This document shows, piece after piece, positions 21,671-30,747 of a stretch of 31,992 bases of DNA. A model generated the notes under the pieces. That model had not been told where the DNA came from and did not search any database. It was given only the letters and a program-made list of their open reading frames with translations. The position numbers and the translations under genes are program-made. Source of the stretch: JBDSLU01 sp039916225 (GTDB lineage: Bacteria; Acidobacteriota; Vicinamibacteria; Vicinamibacterales; Vicinamibacteraceae); the NCBI GenBank assembly GCA_039916225.1, contig JBDSLU010000261.1, positions 1 to 31,992 of the forward strand. Direction: 5' to 3'. The stretch's first letter is position 1. Each line of letters starts with the position of its first letter.

Positions 21671-23818
21671 CTACTGCCCGCCGGCCGACGGTGCGGCCGG
21701 CGCGGCGATCGGCTGCTTGCTGAACTGGGCGAAGTAGGTGAGGCACTTGTCGCGCCACGCCGCGGCGTCCTTGGTCTGGATCGCCAGCTTGGCGGCGACG
21801 GCGGCGTGCCGGTCGTCGTCGACCGATCCCTTGAGCCCCGCCCAGTCCTTCTCCATCTGCGCCGCCCGCGCCGCGCCGTGCTGATAGTGCGCGACGAGGC
21901 CCTGCCACAGCGTCTGGCCGGAGGCCAGCTTGTAGTCCCACGGCAGGTGGTGGAAGAACAGCAGCCACTTCTCGGGCGTCGTCTTCGGATCGCTCAGGCG
22001 ATCGGCCAGCACCTTGGCGTACTGATCGACGGCGCCACTGCCGGTGCGGGTCCGGTCGAAGCCGATGCCCTGCGCGTCGGCCTTGTGGTAGTAGGTCGCC
22101 GTCCAGTCCAGCCGCCGCGGATCGTTGTTCTCGGGCATCACGGCGTAGTGGTCGCCGCCGATCAGGTGATGCAGGCCGAGCGGCATCGTGTAGTTCACGA
22201 AGGCCTCGCGCGAGCCGAGCATCAGCGTGGCGATCGCCTTGACCGTTTCCGGCTTGCGGCTCCACGTGGCGCGGATCCACTCGTCGGCAATGCCCTCGGC
22301 GGTGAGCGCCGGGTTCCAGGCCAGCCGGCCGAAGGCGTACCAATTGGCCGGAGCGAAGTGGTGGCCGCTCCAGTTACGGTCACTGCCGGTGTTGGCGACG
22401 CCGGCGATGCCGGTCCGGGCCTGGCCCTGCAGCGTGCCGTCGACGACCTTGGCGATCGTCGATCCGGGGCCTTTGACGAAGGTATCCGAGTCGAAGAATT
22501 CCTTCCACATCGAGGCCAGGTAGACCAGGTGATTGGACCAGCCGAGGTACTCCTGCGTGATCTGCAGCTCCACCATGTTCGGGGTCTTCGGCATCGCCCC
22601 GAACTGCGGGTGGAACGGCTCGCGCGGCATGAAGTCGAGCGGCCCGTTCTTGGTCTGCACGAAGACGTTGTCGCGGAACACGCCGTCGAGCGGGACGAAT
22701 TCCTTGTAGGCGCGCTTGATGCGATCGGGATCGACGGTGGCGTCGTAGACGAAGGCGCGCCACATGACGATGCCGCCATGCGGCTTGACCGCGTCGGCGA
22801 GCAGGTTGGCGCCGTCGGCGTGGTTGCGCTTGTAGTCCTGCGGTCCGGGCTGCCCTTCGCTGTTGGCCTTGACCGTGAATCCGCCGAAATCGGGGATGGC
22901 CTGGTAGATCTCGTCGGCCTTGGCCTTCCACCACTGCTGCACGGCGGGATCGAGCGGATCGGCGCTGGCGAGCCCGCCGATCGTCCGTGGCGCGGCGAAG
23001 TTGGCCGACAGGTAGACCTTGAGCCCGTAGGGCCGGAAGACGTCGGCGATGGCCGCCGCCTTGGCGATGTAGTCGGCGGTCAGCGACTTCGGGTTGGCGT
23101 TGACGCTGTTGATGACGGTGCCGTTGAGGCCGATCGAGACGTTGGCACGCGCGTAGTCGTGCAGCCGCGACTCGATCGTCGCCGGCAGCTCGTCCCACTT
23201 CCACAGCGAGCGGCCGCCGTAGCCGCGCTCGATCGATCCGTCGAGGTTGTCCCAGTGGTTGAGGATGCGCACCTGGTGGCGGGGCTTCTCGCGCACGTCG
23301 AGGCGCTGAATCGGTGTCGCGGTCGAGAGCAGGCGGAGCAGGTGGAACGTGCCGTAGAGCGCGCCACTGTCGCCGGCGGAGGCGACCACGATCGCCCGCC
23401 TGCCGCCGACGCGCGTCCCGCGGATCACGTAGCCCTCGGGGCCGAGCCCCTTCAGCACATCGCCCCAGCCGAGCGCCGACACGACCGGCGACGACGCGGT
23501 GCCGATGATCAAGGCTCCGTCGCCGCTGACCGTCGACCACGTCGGCACGTCGACGCCGATCAGGCCCTTCAGGGCGCGCTGCACTTCCTTGGTGACGATC
23601 GCGCCGGTGGCCGGCGTCTGCTGCACCACCACGCCGGCGATGGCCTGGCGATACGCATCGCGCAGTGGCGCGCTCTCGATCGGCGCGTAGCGCAGCCACA
23701 GGTCGTAGCCGTCTTCGGCGCGGGCGGCGCCCGGCAGCACGACGATCGCGGCGCACGCGAGAAATACGGCGAGGGTCGAACTGAATGGGCGTTGGGGCAT
23801 CGACCGCATGGACGACAT
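21671..23818 (-). CDS. aguA: Alpha-glucuronidase, glycoside hydrolase family 67
   Basis: A 715-residue secreted GH67 enzyme that removes (4-O-methyl-)glucuronic acid from the non-reducing end of xylo-oligosaccharides released from glucuronoxylan. A signal peptide (STLAVFLACAAIVVLPGAARA) leads into the N-terminal GH67N domain, the central TIM barrel (HWDNLDGSIERGYGG) and the helical C-terminal domain. Catalytic residues are all present: the acid Glu321 in KANSEGQPGP, and the water-activating pair Asp395 in GPLDF and Glu423 in TQEYLGW, spaced 28 apart as in the Cellvibrio enzyme. Length is usual for the family. The ATG has no strong ribosome site. No xylanase, xylosidase or sugar transporter is adjacent. 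It follows a small membrane protein by 18 bases. Confidence 0.94.
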   Translation of the reverse strand: MSSMRSMPQRPFSSTLAVFLACAAIVVLPGAARAEDGYDLWLRYAPIESAPLRDAYRQAIAGVVVQQTPATGAIVTKEVQRALKGLIGVDVPTWSTVSGDGALIIGTASSPVVSALGWGDVLKGLGPEGYVIRGTRVGGRRAIVVASAGDSGALYGTFHLLRLLSTATPIQRLDVREKPRHQVRILNHWDNLDGSIERGYGGRSLWKWDELPATIESRLHDYARANVSIGLNGTVINSVNANPKSLTADYIAKAAAIADVFRPYGLKVYLSANFAAPRTIGGLASADPLDPAVQQWWKAKADEIYQAIPDFGGFTVKANSEGQPGPQDYKRNHADGANLLADAVKPHGGIVMWRAFVYDATVDPDRIKRAYKEFVPLDGVFRDNVFVQTKNGPLDFMPREPFHPQFGAMPKTPNMVELQITQEYLGWSNHLVYLASMWKEFFDSDTFVKGPGSTIAKVVDGTLQGQARTGIAGVANTGSDRNWSGHHFAPANWYAFGRLAWNPALTAEGIADEWIRATWSRKPETVKAIATLMLGSREAFVNYTMPLGLHHLIGGDHYAVMPENNDPRRLDWTATYYHKADAQGIGFDRTRTGSGAVDQYAKVLADRLSDPKTTPEKWLLFFHHLPWDYKLASGQTLWQGLVAHYQHGAARAAQMEKDWAGLKGSVDDDRHAAVAAKLAIQTKDAAAWRDKCLTYFAQFSKQPIAAPAAPSAGGQ

Positions 23819-23836
23819 GGCAGTACCGAAACGACG

Positions 23837-24229
23837 CTATTTGACCGGCGACGCGTCCGCGGGACCGCGGGCGAAGAGCAGGAGACCGTAGGCGATCGCG
23901 AAGATGCCGCAGACGAGGAGCACGCCGATCGGCCCAGGCCGGCCGCCGGCGAGGACGGGCCGGACGGTGGACATCGCGGCGACGAAGAAGAAGGTGAAGT
24001 TGGTCATCACGACCGGCCGGCCGTAGATGCCGCCCATCGCGAACCCGCGCGTCATCCAGTTGAAGATTGCCAGCGCGAGGAACGCCGACGCCAGGAGCTG
24101 CACTGGCCAGTGCGGCGTCACGAAGGCCATGCTGATGGCGGAGAGAAAGACCTCGGGGGCGAACAGCGCCACGATGCCGCAGGCGCCGAAGAAAGCGGTG
24201 CTCAGGGTTTGCAGGATGCGCGTGTTCAT
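23837..24229 (-). CDS. Small four-helix membrane protein of unknown function
   Basis: A 130-residue integral membrane protein with four predicted helices at about 10-28, 41-60, 72-90 and 100-120. It is mostly hydrophobic, with conserved-looking NWMTRGFAMGGIYGRP between helices 2 and 3, a loop that could bind a ligand or partner. I do not recognise a named family. It sits nine bases after the kinase gene and 18 before the alpha-glucuronidase, all leftward, so the three are probably one transcription unit. No evidence ties it to sugar transport. Confidence 0.75.
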   Translation of the reverse strand: MNTRILQTLSTAFFGACGIVALFAPEVFLSAISMAFVTPHWPVQLLASAFLALAIFNWMTRGFAMGGIYGRPVVMTNFTFFFVAAMSTVRPVLAGGRPGPIGVLLVCGIFAIAYGLLLFARGPADASPVK

Positions 24230-24238
24230 GGGTCCAGC

Positions 24239-25957
24239 CTACACCGGGCGTCCGGCCGGCACGCCGGCATCGTCCATCGCGTCGCGGACCGCCCGCATGA
24301 GCTCGGCGAAGGCGAACGGCTTGACCAGCAGGCCGCTGCACTGCTCGTGGGCGAGGCGCAGGATCTCGGTCTCGGCGGCATAGCCGCTCGACAGCAGCAC
24401 GCGGAGTTGCGGGCGGATGGCGCGCAGCCGCGCCACCAGGTCGTGGCAGGTCGGGCCCGGCATCACGACGTCGAGGAAGGCGAGATCGAAGTGTTCGGTC
24501 CGCAGCGCCGCGCAGGCTTCGTTGCCATCGGCGACGGCCAGCGTCGAATAGCCGGCGCTGTCGAGGATGCGGCTGACGGTCTCGCGGATGTCGACGTCGT
24601 CGTCGGCAATCATGATGCGGCCGGTGCCCTGGCGCGGGCTGAACGACGGCAGCGACACGTGCCGGTCGCGCTCCTGCGCCACCGGCAACAGGATCCGGAA
24701 GGTCGTGCCCTGGCCGACCGTGCTCCGGCAGGTGACCGATCCCCTGTGCTGCCGGACGATGCTGAACACGACGGCCAGGCCTAGTCCGGTTCCGACCCGA
24801 TCGGATTTTGTGGTGAAGAACGGCTCGAAGACGCGCTCGACGACATCGGGCGGCATGCCGCTGCCGGAGTCGGTGACCGACACGGCGACCCATGGTCCGG
24901 CGTGCTCGGCGGCCGGCGCCTCGGGGTCGGCCGCTACCACCTCGGTGCGGACCCGCAGCACGCCGCCGTCCGGCATTGCGTCGCGGGCGTTGATGCACAG
25001 GTTCATCAGCACCTGGTCGAGCTGCGACGGATCGCCCTGCGCGAGCGGCGCGTGGCCGTCGTCGGACAGCTCGAGGGCGATCCGCTCGGGCAGGATGCGA
25101 TGGAGCAGCGAGGCCAGGCTGCGCAGGCGATCGCCGAGATCGACGGCCTGAAGGGTGAGCGGATGCGTCCGGCTGATCGCCAGCAGCTGCCGCGTCAGGA
25201 GCGCGCCGCGCTCGGCCGCGCCGGTAATGGCGCTCAGCTCCTCGCTCACCATCGGGTCCTGACAGCGCGCCGACGCCAGGCTGGTACTGGTCAGGATCAC
25301 CGTCAGCAGGTTGGCGAAGTCGTGGGCGATGCCGCCGGCGAGCAGGCCGAGGCTCTCGAGCTTCTGGGCGCGGTAGAGGCGAGTCTCGAGCTCGTGCTTC
25401 TCGCGGTCGGCCACGCGGCGGTGCTCGTTGAAGCGGATGCGAGCCGTTGCTACCGCGATCTGGCTGCACATCGAGACGAGGTACTCGATCTGCTCGACGG
25501 TCGGGAGGCGGACGCCCTCGTCGTCGCCGAACGTGCCGCAGCCGAAGGCCCCGAACGGCTTGTCGAGCAGGCGCAGCGGGACGTTGACGATGGTCCGGTT
25601 CCCGAGCTGGGCAACGAGGTCCTTGTTGGTGCGCGGATCGGTGCGGGCATCCTCGACGATGACCGGACCTTCGGCGGCCAGGATCTCCTTCATCATCGGA
25701 TCGCCGTCGACGGGGATGCGCGGCGCCACGTCCCAGATGAGGTCCTGGCGCGAGCCGCTGTAGCCGAGCATGCGGACGAAGGCGGGCTCCTCCTCGTCGG
25801 CCACGCACAGCCAAGCGTGGTCGAAGCCGATGGCCTCGCGCACCTCGGCCCGGGCGACGTCGAGGATTTCGACGAACGTCGCGGCGCGCTGCAGCTCGCG
25901 CGCAAACGCGAGCAATCGTGCGCCGACGGGGAACAGGGGGCTGTTCACGTCAGTCAA
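24239..25957 (-). CDS. Cytoplasmic GAF-histidine kinase-receiver hybrid
   Basis: A 572-residue soluble hybrid kinase with no membrane helix. A GAF domain occupies about 18-175 (FVEILDVARAEVREAIGFDH, then IVNVPLRLLDKPFGAFGCGT). A short coiled coil leads to the H-box LLAGGIAHDFANLL with phospho-His212, then HATPase_c (LDQVLMNLCINARDAM, DSGSGMPPDV, GTGLGLAVVF) and a C-terminal receiver with Asp496 (LAFLDVVMPG) and Lys in LLVKPFAF. The IAHDFANLL form is typical of the HWE-free, NtrB-like HisKA kinases found in Alpha- and Acido-bacteria. The start is TTG 25957 or GTG 25948, neither with an ideal ribosome site. Divergent from the pyr operon; the signal is probably a small cytoplasmic ligand or light/redox, which the GAF sequence does not decide. 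Confidence 0.9.
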   Translation of the reverse strand: MTDVNSPLFPVGARLLAFARELQRAATFVEILDVARAEVREAIGFDHAWLCVADEEEPAFVRMLGYSGSRQDLIWDVAPRIPVDGDPMMKEILAAEGPVIVEDARTDPRTNKDLVAQLGNRTIVNVPLRLLDKPFGAFGCGTFGDDEGVRLPTVEQIEYLVSMCSQIAVATARIRFNEHRRVADREKHELETRLYRAQKLESLGLLAGGIAHDFANLLTVILTSTSLASARCQDPMVSEELSAITGAAERGALLTRQLLAISRTHPLTLQAVDLGDRLRSLASLLHRILPERIALELSDDGHAPLAQGDPSQLDQVLMNLCINARDAMPDGGVLRVRTEVVAADPEAPAAEHAGPWVAVSVTDSGSGMPPDVVERVFEPFFTTKSDRVGTGLGLAVVFSIVRQHRGSVTCRSTVGQGTTFRILLPVAQERDRHVSLPSFSPRQGTGRIMIADDDVDIRETVSRILDSAGYSTLAVADGNEACAALRTEHFDLAFLDVVMPGPTCHDLVARLRAIRPQLRVLLSSGYAAETEILRLAHEQCSGLLVKPFAFAELMRAVRDAMDDAGVPAGRPV

Positions 25958-26033
25958 GCTCGTCCAATTGGGCCAGCCGGGCTGCGAATAATGGCCACAC
26001 TATAACCGGAATGACCACTGTGCGCCGCGCGGA

Positions 26034-26062
26034 TTGACCACGTGGCGGCGGCCGGTTACACT
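26034..26062 (+). promoter_or_regulatory. Sigma-70-type promoter of the pyrimidine operon
   Basis: TTGACC, exactly 17 bases, then TACACT. The predicted transcription start at about 26069 lies right before the PyrR-binding hairpin. This is the best promoter match in the window. Confidence 0.8.
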
Positions 26063-26070
26063 CGGCCGAA

Positions 26071-26104
26071 CTCTTTAAGTGCGGTCCTGTGAGGCCGACA
26101 AGAG
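26071..26104 (+). ncRNA. PyrR-binding RNA element in the pyr leader
   Basis: The leader forms an outer stem CTCTT/AAGAG (26071-26075 with 26100-26104) and an inner stem CGGTC/GGCCG (26082-26086 with 26093-26097), with loop CTGTGA. The loop region GGTCCTGTGAGGCC matches 12 of the 14 positions of the published PyrR-binding consensus (A-R-U-C-C-N-G-N-G-A-G-G-Y-U), including UCC, G and GAGG. The flanking AAG of the lower stem also follows the known elements. In Bacillus, UMP-bound PyrR grips this hairpin and switches off pyr expression. Here it stands 120 bases before pyrR itself. No U-run terminator is visible, so the mode is unclear. Confidence 0.85.
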
Positions 26105-26160
26105 GTGCCTGTGCCAGTTCCTGCCTGTACTTCCTCCCAAGCCACGCCTGTACGCCCCCG

Positions 26161-26219
26161 TCCGGCCCGATCCGAGCGGCCCGGGGATGCATCGTCGAGC
26201 GCGCTCGCCCGGCCGGAGG
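26161..26219 (+). promoter_or_regulatory. Possible Shine-Dalgarno-sequestering stem before pyrR
   Basis: TCCGGCC at 26161-26167 is fully complementary to GGCCGGA at 26211-26217, which covers the first half of the pyrR ribosome site GGAGG (26215-26219). The stem is 7 bp with a 43-base loop that holds a palindrome GAGCGCGCTC. It could hide the start signal when PyrR occupies the upstream hairpin. This is inference; such G/C matches are common at this GC. Confidence 0.35.
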
Positions 26220-26226
26220 CCCCGTC

Positions 26227-26761
26227 ATGCCGCTCGTGATCGACGCCCTTCGCATGTCGCGGACGCTGGCCCGGATTGCCCACGAGATCGTCGAGCGCAA
26301 CCGCGGCGTCGAGGACCTGGCCTTCGTCGGCATCCGCACCCGCGGCGTGCCGCTGGCGCAGCGGCTGGCGGCGACGGTCAACGAGATTGCCGGGGCCGAG
26401 GTGCCGGTCGGCATCCTCGACATCACGCTCTATCGCGACGACCTGATGCGGCACACGGTCGGGCCGCAGCCCCTGGTCCGGCTGACCGACATCCCGTTCT
26501 CGATCGACGACCGCCGCATCATCCTCGTCGACGACGTGCTGTTCACCGGGCGCACCATCCGCTCCGCCCTCGACGCGCTCATCGACTTCGGCCGGCCGCG
26601 CACCATCCAGCTGGCCGTCATGGTCGACCGCGGCCACCGCGAGCTGCCGATCAAGGCCGACTACGTCGGCAAGAACCTGCCGACCTCACGGCGCGAGATC
26701 GTCAACGTCCGCCTCCAGGAAATCGACGGCATCGACGAGGTCACCCTCGAGGAGCCGAGCC

Positions 26762-26769
<8 letters not shown>
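26227..26769 (+). CDS. pyrR: PyrR bifunctional pyr attenuation regulator / uracil phosphoribosyltransferase
   Basis: A 180-residue PyrR. It binds pyr leader RNA in response to UMP and can also make UMP from uracil and PRPP. The PRPP-binding loop is ILVDDVLFTGRTIRSAL, and the N-terminal GIRTRGVPLAQRL plus ITLYRDDL segment match the family. Length is standard. ATG 26227 is chosen because GGAGG lies seven bases upstream and residue 1 starts the fold. An upstream GTG at 26089 would extend it by 46 residues, but that stretch contains the PyrR-binding RNA element and has no protein similarity. The stop overlaps the pyrB start by eight bases. First gene of the pyrRBCE operon. Confidence 0.93.
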
Positions 26770-27820
<1,051 letters not shown>

Positions 27821-27833
27821 GAGAGGGACACGG

Positions 27834-29156
27834 ATGTCGGGTTTGCTGCTCAAAGGCGGACGCGTGGTGGACCCGGTCAGCGGGATCGATGGCACGCGCG
27901 ACGTCCTCATCGACGGCGGGTTGATCAAGGCGGTCGGAATCGACCTGCCGGTCGGGTCGGCGCAGGTCGTCGACGTGGCCGGGCTGCTGGTCACGCCGGG
28001 CCTGATCGACATGCACGTGCACCTGCGCGAGCCTGGCCACGAGCATAAGGAGACGATTGCCACCGGCGCGGCATCGGCGGTGGCCGGCGGCTTCACCGCC
28101 GTCGCCTGCATGCCGAACACCGACCCGGTCAACGATCAGGCCAGCATCACGCAGTTCATGTTGAAGCGCGCCGCCGAAGCCGGCCTGGCCCGGGTCTACC
28201 CGATCGGCGCGGTGACGCTCGGCTCGAAGGGCGAGGCGCTGGCCGAGATCGCCGACCTCAAGGCGGCCGGCTGCGTCGCGATCTCGGACGACGGCAAGCC
28301 GGTGCTGACCGCGCTGCTGATGCGGCGGGCCCTCGAGTACACGGCGATGTGCGGCATGCCGGTGATCGACCACTGCGAGGACCCGACGCTCAAGGGCGAC
28401 GGCGTCGCCCACGAGGGCTTCAACGCCTCGCGGCTCGGCCTGAAGGGCATTCCCGGCGAGGCCGAGGAGCTGTGGATCGAGCGCGACATCACGCTGGCCG
28501 GCCTGACCGGCGGCCGCTTCCACGTCGCCCACCTGTCGACGCGCGGCTCGCTGCGGGCGGTGCGGGTCGGCAAGGCGCGCGGCATCAACGTGACCTGCGA
28601 GGTCGCGCCGCACCACTTCATCCTGACCGACGATGCGCTCGAGGGCTACGACACCAACGTCAAGATGAACCCGCCGCTGCGCGAGGCGTCGGATCGCGAT
28701 GAACTGGTCCGCGGCCTGGTCGACGGCAGCGTCGACGTCATCGCCACCGATCACGCGCCGCACCACGCCGACGAGAAGCGCGTCGAGTTCGACCGGGCGC
28801 CGTTCGGCATCGTCGGCCTCGAGACCTGCGTGCCGCTGACGTTCGATCGCCTGGTGCACACCGGCCTGATCACCCTGACGCGGTTCGTCGAGCTGCTGTC
28901 GGTGAACCCGGCCCGGATCCTCGGCGTCACCGGCGGCGCCCTGACCCCCGGTGCGCCCGCCGACGTGTCGATCCTGGCGCCGGATCTGTCGGCGACCATC
29001 GACGCGTCGCGGCTCGTGTCGAAGTCGAAGAACACCCCGTTCGGCGGCTGGACGCTGAAGGGCGGCGTCGCCGCCACCATCGTCGCCGGCCGCGTCGTCT
29101 ACACCAACCCGGACGTGCCCCGCGCGCGCGCCTTCACCCCCGTGTCCGTCGCCTGA
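27834..29156 (+). CDS. pyrC: Dihydroorotase
   Basis: A 440-residue dihydroorotase of the long, PyrC/AllB-like type, closing carbamoyl aspartate to dihydroorotate. The metal site is seen as DMHVHLREPG near the N-terminus, a His in VIDHCEDP, a His in FHVAHLSTRG, and the Asp of ATDHAPHHADEK. The domain ends with the usual beta sandwich (ADVSILAPDLSATI to AGRVVYTNPD). The lysine that is carboxylated in some members cannot be confirmed by eye. AGGAGAGG lies seven bases before ATG, a strong start. It follows pyrB by 13 bases. No gene for dihydroorotate dehydrogenase (pyrD), carbamoyl-phosphate synthase or pyrF is in the window. Confidence 0.95.
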   Translation: MSGLLLKGGRVVDPVSGIDGTRDVLIDGGLIKAVGIDLPVGSAQVVDVAGLLVTPGLIDMHVHLREPGHEHKETIATGAASAVAGGFTAVACMPNTDPVNDQASITQFMLKRAAEAGLARVYPIGAVTLGSKGEALAEIADLKAAGCVAISDDGKPVLTALLMRRALEYTAMCGMPVIDHCEDPTLKGDGVAHEGFNASRLGLKGIPGEAEELWIERDITLAGLTGGRFHVAHLSTRGSLRAVRVGKARGINVTCEVAPHHFILTDDALEGYDTNVKMNPPLREASDRDELVRGLVDGSVDVIATDHAPHHADEKRVEFDRAPFGIVGLETCVPLTFDRLVHTGLITLTRFVELLSVNPARILGVTGGALTPGAPADVSILAPDLSATIDASRLVSKSKNTPFGGWTLKGGVAATIVAGRVVYTNPDVPRARAFTPVSVA

Positions 29157-29167
29157 TCGAAGCCCTC

Positions 29168-29839
29168 ATGCCAGCAGCCACGCCCGTCATCGACGGCTCG
29201 AAGCCGTCCACCACGCACATGACCGACCGACATTTCGTCACGCGCGAGCGCGCCCGCAAGGACATGGAGTCGCTCGGGGTCGTCATGACCGACGGCCACT
29301 TCGACTACGGCAACGGCTTCCACGGCCGCGTCTACCTGAACGCCCACCAGCTGTTCCGGCAGCCGTCGACGATCTGGCGGCTGGCGCAGGATCTGCTCGA
29401 CGTCATCCCGAGCGACCTGCAGCTGAAGACCGAGGTCGTTGCCGGCCCGGCCACCGGGGGGGCGCTGCTCGCGCACACCATCGCCGGCCTGCTCGACGGC
29501 CGGCGCAGCCTGAGCCATCCGCCGTGTGCCTTCGCGCCGTTCAACTTCGACGGCGGCGACGTCACCCTGCGGCCCTTCTACGCCACGTCGATGCGCGACC
29601 GGCGGGTGCTGCTCGCCGACGACGTGCGCAACACCGGCAAGACGCTCGAGCGCTGCGCGGCGCTGGTCCGCGACGCCGGCGGCGAGGTGCTGGCGACGGT
29701 CCAGATCTACGATCGGCTGGAAGCGGTGGTCGATCTCGGGGTGCCCAACATCGCGCTGATCGACTATCAGGCCCCCGAGAACTTCGCGGTGTCCGATTGC
29801 CCCCTGTGCAAGGACGGCACCCCGATCACGCGATTCTGA
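29168..29839 (+). CDS. pyrE: Orotate phosphoribosyltransferase
   Basis: A 223-residue type I phosphoribosyltransferase. It attaches ribose-5-phosphate from PRPP to orotate to give OMP. The PRPP loop is VLLADDVRNTGKTLER, the catalytic-loop region is DGGDVTLRPFYATS, and the enzyme ends in the CPLCKDGTPI motif seen in Thermus- and alphaproteobacterial-type PyrE. The PRPP loop has RNT where many OPRTs have a VT/TT-G form, so a closely related PRTase is conceivable, but the operon makes PyrE likely. ATG at 29168 is 11 bases after pyrC; ATG at 29219 is an alternative, and neither has a clear ribosome site. The 3' end overlaps the next gene. Confidence 0.85.
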   Translation: MPAATPVIDGSKPSTTHMTDRHFVTRERARKDMESLGVVMTDGHFDYGNGFHGRVYLNAHQLFRQPSTIWRLAQDLLDVIPSDLQLKTEVVAGPATGGALLAHTIAGLLDGRRSLSHPPCAFAPFNFDGGDVTLRPFYATSMRDRRVLLADDVRNTGKTLERCAALVRDAGGEVLATVQIYDRLEAVVDLGVPNIALIDYQAPENFAVSDCPLCKDGTPITRF

Positions 29840-30702
29840 AGTCGGTCCTCGACGCGCAGTACGAGGCGTTCAATGTCGAGGATTCGGCGACCGATCCGGT
29901 GCAGTTCGTGCACCGGGCCAGCACCGATCCGGCCGATCGCGAGATCGTCGGCTTCGTCGCAGCGGGCCTCGCCTTCGGCCGCGTCGCCAGCGTGATGGCG
30001 TCGGTCGGGCGGGTCGCCGAGGTGATGGGGCCGCACCCGGCCCGCTACGTCCGCGAGTTCGACGCCAGGCGCGAGGCGCGAGCGTTGACGCCGATCGTCC
30101 ATCGCTGGATCCGCGGCGCCGACCTGGTGGCGCTGTTCCTGGTGCTCCAGGCGATGCTGCGCGAGCACGGATCGATCGAAGGCGCCTTCGTCGCCGGCCA
30201 TGATCCCGCGGCGCCGGACGTCGGCCCGGCGCTCGATGCCTTCGCCGCGCGCGCCTGCGCCGTCGACGTGCGCGCCGCCTACGGCCGCGCCGTGCCGGTG
30301 CGCGCCGGCTACCGCTACTTCTTCGCCCGCCCGTCTGGCGGCAGCGCGTGCAAGCGGCTGAACCTGTTCCTGCGGTGGATGGTGCGGCGCGACGCTGTCG
30401 ACGCCGGCGTCTGGACGCGTGTGTCGCCGTCGCAGCTGGTGGTGCCGCTCGACACGCACATCATCCGGCTGGGCCGGTGTCTGGGGCTGACGCGCCAGGC
30501 CACGCCCGGGTGGAAGATGGCGGCGGAGATCACCGCGGCGCTGCGCCGCCTCGACCCCGCCGATCCCATCCGCTACGACTTCGCCCTCTGCCATCTCGGG
30601 ATGATGAAGGCCTGCCGCTACGGCATCGCCCGCACGCATCCGGGGTGCCCGTTGGCCGGTTTCTGCAAACCGGGGAGAGGCATCGAACGCACGCTGCCCT
30701 GA
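29806..30702 (+). CDS. TIGR02757/DUF2400 family protein
   Basis: About 298 residues if started at GTG 29806. The family-typical start (LKSVLDAQYEAFN, DPVQFVHR, EIVGFVAAGLAFGR) begins just after the pyrE stop, but no ATG, GTG or TTG lies close to it in frame. GTG 29806, inside pyrE, is the nearest start that keeps the whole domain, so translation is probably coupled to pyrE termination. The protein shows the GSACKRLNLFLRWMVRRD signature and VPLDTHIIRLGRCLGLT, both characteristic of TIGR02757. The end has four cysteines (LCHLG, ACRYG, GCPLA, FCKPG) that could hold a metal or cluster. The helix-hairpin-helix-like make-up suggests DNA glycosylase kinship; activity is unknown. Confidence 0.85.
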   Translation: MQGRHPDHAILKSVLDAQYEAFNVEDSATDPVQFVHRASTDPADREIVGFVAAGLAFGRVASVMASVGRVAEVMGPHPARYVREFDARREARALTPIVHRWIRGADLVALFLVLQAMLREHGSIEGAFVAGHDPAAPDVGPALDAFAARACAVDVRAAYGRAVPVRAGYRYFFARPSGGSACKRLNLFLRWMVRRDAVDAGVWTRVSPSQLVVPLDTHIIRLGRCLGLTRQATPGWKMAAEITAALRRLDPADPIRYDFALCHLGMMKACRYGIARTHPGCPLAGFCKPGRGIERTLP

Positions 30703-30704
30703 CC

Positions 30705-30746
30705 AGGGCCCGCCGCTCAGGAACCTGACTTCAGGCAGGGGGCCCC
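30705..30746. terminator. Weak candidate terminator between convergent genes
   Basis: GGGCCC at 30706-30711 can pair with the GGGGGCCCC block at 30738-30746, with a smaller CCTG/CAGG stem (ACTT loop) between. There is no T-run. It would serve both the pyr operon and the converging glycosyltransferase gene. Confidence 0.3.
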
Positions 30747-30747
30747 A

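Noticed and set aside
21638..24784. 1048-residue plus-strand open frame across GH67
   Set aside because: It spans three real minus-strand genes, including the GH67 catalytic residues; composition is shadow-like.
22380..25814. 1144-residue minus-strand frame overlapping GH67, membrane protein and kinase
   Set aside because: It is Arg-rich and in another frame from three recognisable proteins; no domain is visible.
26089..26226. N-terminal extension of PyrR from an upstream GTG
   Set aside because: This stretch holds the PyrR-binding RNA element and lacks protein similarity; ATG 26227 has a strong ribosome site.
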